From: Candidatus Sungbacteria bacterium RIFCSPHIGHO2_02_FULL_52_23
GTDB lineage: Bacteria; Patescibacteriota; Minisyncoccia; Sungbacterales; HO2-52-23
DNA length: 19,425 nucleotides
Direction of reading: 5' to 3'
Assembly (NCBI GenBank): GCA_001820655.1
Contig: MHQM01000019.1
Coordinates: forward strand, 1 to 19,425
The notes beneath the pieces are model-generated. The model worked only from the letters and a program-made list of their open reading frames with translations, made no database searches and was not told where the DNA came from. Each line of letters starts with the position of its first letter. The stretch's first letter is position 1. Of the stretch, positions 14,522-19,425 are shown piece by piece. The position numbers and the translations under genes were made by a program.

Positions 14522-14683
14522 AGACCATTACAAAACTCTTCTTCGTCGCGAGATTACGCATATGCGGTTATGGCGAGGAAGGACGACGAAGGCGTACTTG
14601 GCTGAAAGTACGCCGAGGAGGACTGACGAAGCCAGAGCCGCATATGCGTAATCGCAGCAGGAGAGGGAGTTTTGTAATGGTCT
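14522..14683 (-). repeat. Long three-helix inverted-repeat element B (same family as A, opposite orientation)
   Basis: The outer helix is 17 bp (14522-14538 with 14667-14683), the middle helix 16 bp (14552-14567 with 14638-14653), and the central hairpin 9 bp (14591-14599 with 14606-14614, loop 6). Read on the minus strand, its four linker blocks (14656-14667, 14615-14628, 14577-14591, 14537-14551) are identical to those of element A, while none of the helices matches in sequence. It starts directly after the stop of the epimerase gene. Confidence 0.92.
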
Positions 14684-14700
14684 CATAAGCAGAAGTCAAC

Positions 14701-14724
14701 ATTTTCCTACGATCGTAGGAAAAT
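14701..14724. repeat. 24-nt perfect palindrome nested at the edge of element D
   Basis: The sequence is self-complementary over 24 bases with core CCTACGATCGTAGG. It interrupts a flanking inverted repeat: 14693-14703 pairs with 14925-14935, directly continuing element D's outer helix on the right but separated from it by these bases on the left. It shares TACGATCGTA with the palindrome at 7266-7305. Confidence 0.88.
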
Positions 14725-14924
14725 AGACCTACTGATTAAATAGTTTCGTAGCGAGATGTTCAGATTTCGTGCGAGACGAAGCAAAAATTATTCAGCATAT
14801 ACGGTGTATATGTTGAGTAATTTTTGCAAAGTCGTAGTACAGACGCGAGGCGTTCCCGCATAGCGGGATGCCCCGTCTCCGAAATCTGGACATCGGAGTA
14901 GAATAATATTTAATCAGTAGGTCT
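14725..14924 (+). repeat. Four-helix inverted-repeat element D
   Basis: The outer helix is 18 bp and perfect (14725-14742 with 14907-14924). The second helix is 14 bp with one T-G wobble (14756-14769 with 14880-14893). A 22-bp hairpin with a 3-nt loop follows (14781-14802 with 14806-14827, two wobbles). A further hairpin is closed by AGACG/CGTCT (14841-14845 with 14874-14878) and contains TCCCGC/GCGGGA. A second copy starts at 19296. The 432 bases between the genes at 13586-14521 and 14954-15667 hold only B, the palindrome and D. Confidence 0.9.
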
Positions 14925-14953
14925 AATGTTGACTTGATACGTTTCATTATTTT

Positions 14954-15667
14954 ATGGAAAAAAAGATTTTAGGCTTGGTGACTGCGCGGGGCGGATCAAA
15001 GAGGATTCCGAAAAAAAGCATCGCATTGCTTGCGGGGCGCCCCATGATGACATGGGTGCTGGAGGCGCTTCAGCAGGCCTCGTCAGTCAACCGGATCATC
15101 GTAGATACGGATGACGAGGAAATGGCGCAAGTCGGGCGCGCCAGCGGCGCTGAAATCCCGTACCTGCGGCCCGCAGAGCTTGCGCAAGACTCTACCGGCC
15201 ACGTGCCGGTCTTAAAACATGCGCTTGAGTTTCTGCGCGACAAAGAAGGATACTGGCCGGATGCCGTCGTGCTGGTGCAGCCGACGAGCCCTTTGGTGAC
15301 GCCACGGCAGATTGACGATACGGTGGAGCTTTTATTTGCAAGCGGCGTTGATTCTGTAGAGACGGTGTTTCCAGCGCCGACTGTTTTTCATCCGTACAAT
15401 CTGCGCGTCATTGACGAAAAGGGGTTCACGAAGTTTTTAATGCCCGAGGAGCGCGCGGCCGCGGCCAAGGCAGGCGGGCGCCCGTCCGTGTATGTCATCG
15501 GCACGGTGTATACGTTTCGTCCCGACAACTTATGGAAATATGGTACTATTCAGGGCGGGACGAGTAAATCCGTGATCATTGATCGCGCATCCGGGATTGA
15601 TGTGGATGAGCCGCTGGATCTGGTGATCGCAGAGGCGATCCTTGCCAAAGGAGGAAGACGGCAATAG
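14954..15667 (+). CDS. Second acylneuraminate cytidylyltransferase family protein (NeuA-like)
   Basis: A 237-residue CMP-sugar synthetase family enzyme. The N-terminal CTP loop is GLVTARGGSKRIPKKSI, followed by VDTDDEEMAQVGRASGAEIPYLRPAELAQD, VLVQPTSPLVTPRQID and the late GIDVDEPLDLVIAEAIL metal-site motif. It is clearly related to the protein at 6539 but well diverged, with a different central region (TVFPAPTVFHPYN against PICEAPKHPYK), so it likely activates a different sugar acid. The start ATG 14954 has no Shine-Dalgarno and lies 18 bases beyond the arm flanking element D. It may be co-transcribed with the HIT gene 78 bases downstream. Substrate identity is not visible. Confidence 0.88.
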   Translation: MEKKILGLVTARGGSKRIPKKSIALLAGRPMMTWVLEALQQASSVNRIIVDTDDEEMAQVGRASGAEIPYLRPAELAQDSTGHVPVLKHALEFLRDKEGYWPDAVVLVQPTSPLVTPRQIDDTVELLFASGVDSVETVFPAPTVFHPYNLRVIDEKGFTKFLMPEERAAAAKAGGRPSVYVIGTVYTFRPDNLWKYGTIQGGTSKSVIIDRASGIDVDEPLDLVIAEAILAKGGRRQ

Positions 15668-15694
15668 TGACTGTGTGTGGTCGGGTGAGATGTG

Positions 15695-15723
15695 TTGAGA
15701 GAGTAATCCTGAATGTCGTTAAT
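15695..15723 (+). promoter_or_regulatory. Possible promoter upstream of the HIT gene
   Basis: TTGAGA (15695-15700, 5 of 6 to consensus), a 17-nt spacer and GTTAAT (15718-15723, 4 of 6) lie in the 78-base gap before the HIT gene. Confidence 0.4.
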
Positions 15724-15733
15724 CCTACGTAAC

Positions 15734-15740
15734 AGGAGGG
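15734..15740 (+). promoter_or_regulatory. Shine-Dalgarno that sets the HIT start
   Basis: AGGAGGG is followed 5 bases later by ATG 15746. This excludes the longer reading from 15713, whose start has no such site. Confidence 0.75.
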
Positions 15741-15745
15741 AAGCC

Positions 15746-16216
15746 ATGTCGATGTCTTCTTGTCTGATTTGCGATCGGATCGCTTTGATTGAAAGTGGGG
15801 ACAATCCGTACTTTGTAAAGGAGCTCGCGACGGGATATGTAGTTCTTGGCGATCATCAATTTTATCGGGGATATACACTCATTCTTTTCAAGCGGCATGT
15901 GACAGAGCTTCATGTGCTGGACGCCGATGTCAGACGGAAGTTTCTGGATGAGATGGCGCTTGTCGGCAAAGCCGTGTGGAGGGCGTTTGAGCCTCAAAAA
16001 CTCAATTACGAGATACTCGGCAATACCGACCCGCATCTCCATGCGCATATTTTTCCGCGCATCATCACGGATACGGATTTTTCCAAACCCATCTGGAATA
16101 CGCCTGAAGCGATCCGTAAGTCCGAGGCTACCCGGCCGACATCAGAGGAGCTTGGCGTGCTCAAAGAGACGCTGCTTGGCGCATTGATGCATTGTCTGCG
16201 CTCAATTCCGAGATAG
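15746..16216 (+). CDS. HIT-family nucleotide hydrolase/transferase
   Basis: A 156-residue histidine-triad protein. The active-site triad lies in HLHAHIFPR (His97, His99, His101). The N-terminal CLICDRI could bind zinc together with later residues, as in other HIT proteins. The GDHQFYRGYTLILFKRH segment matches the fold's strand leading to the nucleotide pocket. The family hydrolyses nucleotide phosphoramidates or dinucleoside polyphosphates, and its GalT relatives transfer UMP between sugars. In this locus a nucleotide-sugar role is possible but unproven. The start at 15746 is fixed by a strong Shine-Dalgarno. A clear intrinsic terminator follows at 16280. Confidence 0.9.
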   Translation: MSMSSCLICDRIALIESGDNPYFVKELATGYVVLGDHQFYRGYTLILFKRHVTELHVLDADVRRKFLDEMALVGKAVWRAFEPQKLNYEILGNTDPHLHAHIFPRIITDTDFSKPIWNTPEAIRKSEATRPTSEELGVLKETLLGALMHCLRSIPR

Positions 16217-16279
16217 TGTTTGCGAGAGTGGTACTGGCGATCACGAACCTATGTGGGGGAAGAAAATAATAAAAAAATC

Positions 16280-16303
16280 AGGCCGCCTGCAGGTGGCCTT
16301 TTT
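16280..16303 (+). terminator. Intrinsic terminator after the HIT gene
   Basis: An 8-bp stem with one wobble (16280-16287 with 16292-16299) and loop TGCA is followed by a run of T (16299-16303) and preceded by a run of A, so it could also work on the other strand. Confidence 0.85.
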
Positions 16304-16393
16304 GTAGACAAATATTCTTTTGTATGGTAGAGTTTCGTTCGCGTTCATTTGCAAGATCATTGCTAATCTCAAGAGTTTCTGGAGGGCTGAAAA

Positions 16394-17338
16394 ATGCCAG
16401 ACATGACTGCGTATGCGTGGGTACTGCCTCTGGTTTCGGGTATGGCGGATGCCTTTCTGCGAAATTTTATTACATTTCCGGGAAGGCATTTACATCATTT
16501 TGTACTGACTGCGGCAGGATACCTCTTGGCGCTTCCGTACTATGTTGTGTGGCTTTGGCTGGCAGGCATGCCGGAGGTACAGCCGACATTCTGGTTTTTT
16601 ATCGGTATTGAGATTCCGCTTCTCACTGCGGCCCAGATTTTGACGGTGCGCGCGCACAAACTTGCGCCGCTCGCGCTTACCGTACCTCTCCATGCCACGC
16701 TTCCGGCATTGTTATTGCTTACGTCGTGGCTTATGAAAGGGAGAATGCCGACATGGTGGGGTGCTGTCGGTGTTCTGATTTTGACTGCAGGACTCTACAC
16801 TCTGAATTTGGTTTCAAAGAAGGAGCGTGTGCGATGGTCAGATCCTCTGTGGCAAGTTCTGCGCGAGCCGGGACTGCGGTGTATGCTCGGCGCGGTCGGA
16901 CTTTACTCAATCACTTCAAATCTTGACTACGATGCTTGGCAGAGCGCAAATGCTCCATTTTTCCTTTTGATGGTGCATGGAGCATGCGGAACGATAAGTT
17001 TGCTGTTGGCACTGTGGTATGCGCGGGCGGGGCGTTTGAGCCATGACGAGGTGGATGTACGAGGACTTATGCCGATGCTCATCATGTATGGCTTTGTGAT
17101 GATGCTTTCGGTTGTGCCGCAGATATGGTCGTTTTCCTGGATCGCCGTGATGCCGTATGTGATAGCGGAAAAGCGCACGGGGGCGATCCTTTTTGCCATA
17201 GGCATGGGGATTGCAGTATCTCTGCTTCCTCGATATGCCGAACGGCATAAAGAAGAACGCGAATATCTCCAGTACCGCATCCCCGGGACGCTTATTATGG
17301 TAGGAGGAATGGTTCTTATTATCCTATATGGTACATGA
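16394..17338 (+). CDS. DMT/EamA-like multi-spanning membrane transporter
   Basis: A 314-residue integral membrane protein with about nine or ten hydrophobic segments, including YLLALPYYVVWLWLAG, ALLLLTSWLM and GTLIMVGGMVLIILYG. Two related halves are joined by a basic cytoplasmic loop near SKKERVRWSDP. Size, the GAVGVLILTAGLYTLN segment and a repeated five-helix plan fit the drug/metabolite transporter superfamily. ATG 16394 has GGAGGG at 16381-16386, 7 bases upstream. In a glycan locus it could move a sugar, nucleotide sugar or lipid-linked intermediate, as the small DMT carriers ArnE/ArnF do, but this is inference. It converges on another DMT protein at 17358-18239. The family call rests on topology, not on a unique motif. 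Confidence 0.75.
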   Translation: MPDMTAYAWVLPLVSGMADAFLRNFITFPGRHLHHFVLTAAGYLLALPYYVVWLWLAGMPEVQPTFWFFIGIEIPLLTAAQILTVRAHKLAPLALTVPLHATLPALLLLTSWLMKGRMPTWWGAVGVLILTAGLYTLNLVSKKERVRWSDPLWQVLREPGLRCMLGAVGLYSITSNLDYDAWQSANAPFFLLMVHGACGTISLLLALWYARAGRLSHDEVDVRGLMPMLIMYGFVMMLSVVPQIWSFSWIAVMPYVIAEKRTGAILFAIGMGIAVSLLPRYAERHKEEREYLQYRIPGTLIMVGGMVLIILYGT

Positions 17339-17357
17339 CGTGTAGATTACGAATAGA

Positions 17358-18239
17358 TTACGAAAGCGCGATGAAGATCGCGCCTGCGACAGCGAGCGCG
17401 GATCCTGCAAGGATCCGCGCTGTTATTTTTTCTTTGAAAAAGACAGCGCCCCAGACAAGCGCGAAAAGAATGCCGAGCCGTTTAGTCGCGGATACATAGC
17501 TTGCGAGCATGGTAGCGAGTGCAAGTGCTGTGAGCAAAGATCCTGCCGATAAGAGTATACCGGTACACAGGATCAGAGCCTTATGATTTTTCAAGGCAGT
17601 GCGGGTTGTTTCGGGTAGGGGACGCATGAGCGCAAAAATGAGAAATGGCACGGAGGCTGTAAGTAGAAAAAATGCGGAATAAAAATACGGATTTGAATGA
17701 AGTATTGCGACGCGATCAAGCGCTACATTGACTGCCAGGACAAATGCATGAAATGAGCCGAGAGCGAGCGCTATGCGGTGCTGTTTTTTATCATGCGCGG
17801 ATAGAATGCCGTCTTCTTTCTGATTTGCCGCAAAGAGTCCTGTGACGATGAGTAGGATGCCGAAAAAACCCTGCGTGGTGGGCATTTCTCCTGCAATGAG
17901 CGCTCCGGTCAATACCGAGAAAAGCGGGGTCAAACTTAACAGCGGAAATATACGTTTGAGGTCTGACCTTCTCAATGCTTCCCAGAAAGCAATCGTGCCG
18001 AGTGCGTTGAGGAGTGCCGAAGGAAGCCCTGCGGTCCAAAATATCCGGTCAAGATGGGGTAGTCCGCGTATGAGCGTAAAAGTGGAAAGGATAAGTCCCG
18101 CCGTGAGAAAAACGGGCACAAGAAGAATCCTGGGCGGGATCGTTGCGGAAAGTTTTTTATTGAGTGCGCCCTGCAATGATTGCGCAATGCCCGCGAGAAG
18201 CGCAAGAAAAACACTTGTCATATCTTCGCATGGTTGCAT
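17358..18239 (-). CDS. EamA/DMT-family transporter
   Basis: A 293-residue membrane protein with about ten hydrophobic segments in two EamA-type halves. Visible family features are the N-terminal FLALLAGIAQSLQGALNKKL, LPSALLNALGTIAFWEALR, FPLLSLTPLFSVLTGALIAGE and, in the second half, ASYVSATKRLGILFALVWGAVFFKEK, the last two being the classic EamA helix pair ending in an acidic residue. It would be an inner-membrane exporter or exchanger of a small metabolite. The start is uncertain: ATG 18239 gives MQPCEDMTS, while ATG 18221 gives MTSVFLALLAG; neither has a strong ribosome site. It diverges from the gene at 18331 and converges with another DMT protein ending at 17338. Confidence 0.85.
   Translation of the reverse strand: MQPCEDMTSVFLALLAGIAQSLQGALNKKLSATIPPRILLVPVFLTAGLILSTFTLIRGLPHLDRIFWTAGLPSALLNALGTIAFWEALRRSDLKRIFPLLSLTPLFSVLTGALIAGEMPTTQGFFGILLIVTGLFAANQKEDGILSAHDKKQHRIALALGSFHAFVLAVNVALDRVAILHSNPYFYSAFFLLTASVPFLIFALMRPLPETTRTALKNHKALILCTGILLSAGSLLTALALATMLASYVSATKRLGILFALVWGAVFFKEKITARILAGSALAVAGAIFIALS
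17366..17383 (-). terminator. Possible hairpin terminator at the 3' end of the minus-strand transporter
   Basis: A 7-bp stem GCGCGAT/ATCGCGC with a 4-nt loop, followed on the minus strand by TTTCGTAATCT. It lies within the last codons of the gene, with only a short T-run, so it is weak. Confidence 0.4.
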
Positions 18240-18319
18240 TCATTGACGGAAGATGCAAGTAGTGGTATGAATCGGCGGTGGTAGCTCGTTGAGAGATTGG
18301 GAAATAATCTTCTTCAGAC

Positions 18320-18326
18320 GGAGGTG
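18320..18326 (+). promoter_or_regulatory. Shine-Dalgarno that sets the start at GTG 18331
   Basis: GGAGGTG at 18320-18326 lies 4 bases upstream of GTG 18331, a near-ideal site. This favours that GTG over the upstream start at 18289, which has none. Confidence 0.65.
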
Positions 18327-18330
18327 GAGC

Positions 18331-19212
18331 GTGGATCGAGTCGACGGATTGTTAGTTGTGGTTCCGGTATTTACCCCAAAAGGCCAGAGCGTAGCCCCGG
18401 GCCTGACCGGTATCTTGGAAGAGCTCCGCGATACATGCCAGAGCATGATCGTGGTGGCGCAGGGAGAGGAGATCAATCTGCCGGCAAACATAGACATATT
18501 GCATCTGGAAGAGCCGGCGGGCATCTGGGGTGCCGTGTATGCCGCGGATAAAAAGATTCGGGAGGTCATAGCGGGACATGGGATCAGCATGGTTTTGCTG
18601 AATCTCGCTCCGCAGTATTATTCTGCGGAAGATGCGTATACCCTCGGATTTTTGATGGAGAGTTGCTGTGCATATCATATCGTGGGGAAGCGGGAGAGCA
18701 TCGGATACTCTCTTGGTAGCTATACGCGTGGCCTTGCCGAGTGTTTTCTTACGATCCTCGCGGAGATTATTACCGATAGGACCGGAGTTTTCCGTGACGG
18801 GTTTTCGGGCCTGCAAGTGTTTAGCGCAGATCGGTGGCTTGCGTGGAACTGGCTTTGGATTGAGCGCACCGTATGGGGAGGCGCCTTGGAGGCGCAACTC
18901 CAAACTGTATGCGGAGGGTTTGATGTTGATTATCTATCCATCCCGCATCGGGTGGAGCGCACATGGACATCCACGCTTGGCGAGCGCGAAATGCAGGCGG
19001 TAGTGTCCATGCTGAAACAGGCACTGGAACTGCCTGTCTTTCAGAGTATCCGGCGGGCGGATGTCGTGCGTGCGGCGCAGTCAGTCGGCAGAAGATTTGA
19101 AGCTCAAAAGTGGCTTGCGCATAGTGTTGCCGAGGAGCAGGTATGGGAGATCATAGCGTACTATGACGACTGCATTTCTTCGGCAGGTGGCAGACGATTG
19201 CCAAAAAGATAG
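18331..19212 (+). CDS. GT2-like protein without a recognisable DXD motif
   Basis: A 293-residue protein whose layout follows polyprenyl-phosphate-mannose-synthase-like GT2 enzymes: a VVVPVF nucleotide-binding strand, then GIWGAVYAADKKI, then a strand at the position of the usual D-x-D. That strand reads VLLNLAPQYYSAED, with no aspartates at the expected place. Later parts match the fold: HIVGKRESIGYSLGSYTRGLAE, GVFRDGFSGLQVFSADRWL (usually DTQSGFR-F) and DVDYLSIPHRVER. It may be metal-independent, a regulatory pseudoenzyme, or a distant nucleotidyltransferase-fold protein. GTG 18331 was chosen for its strong ribosome site. It is transcribed divergently from the EamA gene and followed by a hairpin. 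The assignment is moderate and by pattern only. Confidence 0.6.
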   Translation: MDRVDGLLVVVPVFTPKGQSVAPGLTGILEELRDTCQSMIVVAQGEEINLPANIDILHLEEPAGIWGAVYAADKKIREVIAGHGISMVLLNLAPQYYSAEDAYTLGFLMESCCAYHIVGKRESIGYSLGSYTRGLAECFLTILAEIITDRTGVFRDGFSGLQVFSADRWLAWNWLWIERTVWGGALEAQLQTVCGGFDVDYLSIPHRVERTWTSTLGEREMQAVVSMLKQALELPVFQSIRRADVVRAAQSVGRRFEAQKWLAHSVAEEQVWEIIAYYDDCISSAGGRRLPKR

Positions 19213-19221
19213 GTAGCAATG

Positions 19222-19250
19222 AGCGGCGCTCCGATCATCGGGGCGCCGCT
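19222..19250 (+). terminator. Hairpin terminator after the GT2-like gene
   Basis: A 12-bp GC-rich stem with one T-G wobble (19222-19233 with 19239-19250) and loop ATCAT is followed by TCTCAATTT. It lies 9 bases after the stop. Confidence 0.65.
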
Positions 19251-19267
19251 TCTCAATTTCGCAAGAC

Positions 19268-19295
19268 TTGTGCGTATATGTCTGCGTTCTATAAT
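19268..19295 (+). promoter_or_regulatory. Possible promoter reading into the second element D copy
   Basis: A perfect TATAAT (19290-19295) has a poor -35 TTGTGC (19268-19273) 16 nt upstream. It abuts the first base of the element, so transcription would start within its outer arm. Confidence 0.35.
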
Positions 19296-19425
19296 AGACC
19301 TACTGATTAAATAGTTTCGTTACGAGATGTTCAGATTTCGTGCGAGTGTTGCAAAAATTATGAGACATATACGGCGTATATGGTGAATAATTTTTGCAAA
19401 GTCGTAGTACAGACGCGAAGCGTTC
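19296..19425 (+). repeat. Second copy of element D, cut by the window end
   Basis: The outer arm (19296-19313), the second-helix arm (19327-19340), the long hairpin (19351-19397) and the following GTCGTAGTACAGACGCGA segment match element D nearly base for base. Differences cluster in the middle of the long hairpin and just before it. The outer pairing partner lies beyond the window. Confidence 0.88.

Noticed and set aside
14452..14688. Plus-strand open frame of 78 codons running through element B
   Set aside because: It starts inside the epimerase gene and its sequence is dictated by the hairpin; there is no ribosome site or recognisable protein.
14522..14935. Retron or reverse-transcriptase-linked RNA, or a CRISPR-like array
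   Set aside because: The elements have long end arms, but no reverse transcriptase, Cas gene or regular short direct repeats occur in the window.
17390..17425. GC-rich hairpin followed by T-run on the + strand near 17400
   Set aside because: It lies inside the minus-strand transporter gene and encodes ordinary helix residues; with the gene on the other strand it cannot be its terminator, and the upstream + gene ends at 17338 with a closer alternative.

Overview
The window is bacterial: densely packed genes, mostly on the + strand, standard code, slightly GC-rich by eye. Almost every recognisable product activates or modifies nucleotide sugars, so this is a cell-envelope, capsule or S-layer glycan locus. 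No ribosomal or other marker gene is present. The compact gene set and the abundance of palindromic elements would suit a Patescibacteria/CPR-type genome, but that is a guess.

Layout. 3-401: 3' end of an unrecognised gene. 592-4674: tight operon of SDR oxidoreductase, NAD-dependent epimerase, aldo/keto reductase and GT2 glycosyltransferase, closed by a hairpin. 4783-6427: a two-gene unit with an APH-fold kinase and a small P-loop kinase, with hairpins on both sides. 6539-11277: nonulosonic (sialic-like) acid module with a NeuA-family cytidylyltransferase, a small nucleotidyltransferase, a NeuB-SAF-cupin fusion, a HAD phosphatase and a Gfo/Idh dehydrogenase. 11360-13572: apparent sulfoquinovose module with a cysteine-dioxygenase-like cupin, an APS-reductase-type CysH and a UDP-sulfoquinovose synthase (SqdB). 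13586-15667: another epimerase and a second NeuA-family enzyme. 15746-19212: HIT protein, two convergent DMT-type membrane proteins and a GT2-like protein without a DXD motif.

Working model (inference): aldose precursors are phosphorylated, isomerised and condensed with PEP by the NeuB fusion, dephosphorylated by the HAD enzyme and activated to CMP-sugars by the NeuA enzymes. In parallel, CysH makes sulfite that SqdB joins to UDP-glucose, giving UDP-sulfoquinovose. Glycosyltransferases and DMT-type carriers would then build and move a sulfonated, nonulosonate-containing glycan.

The most unusual feature is a set of long hairpin elements between and inside these genes (409-573, 1419-1580, 10072-10169, 10903-10978, 14522-14683, 14725-14924, 19296-end, plus short palindromes). 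Two copies, A and B, keep four identical linker blocks while all three helices differ in sequence but stay paired. Two other elements sit in frame inside coding sequences and appear to have added 54 and 24 codons.
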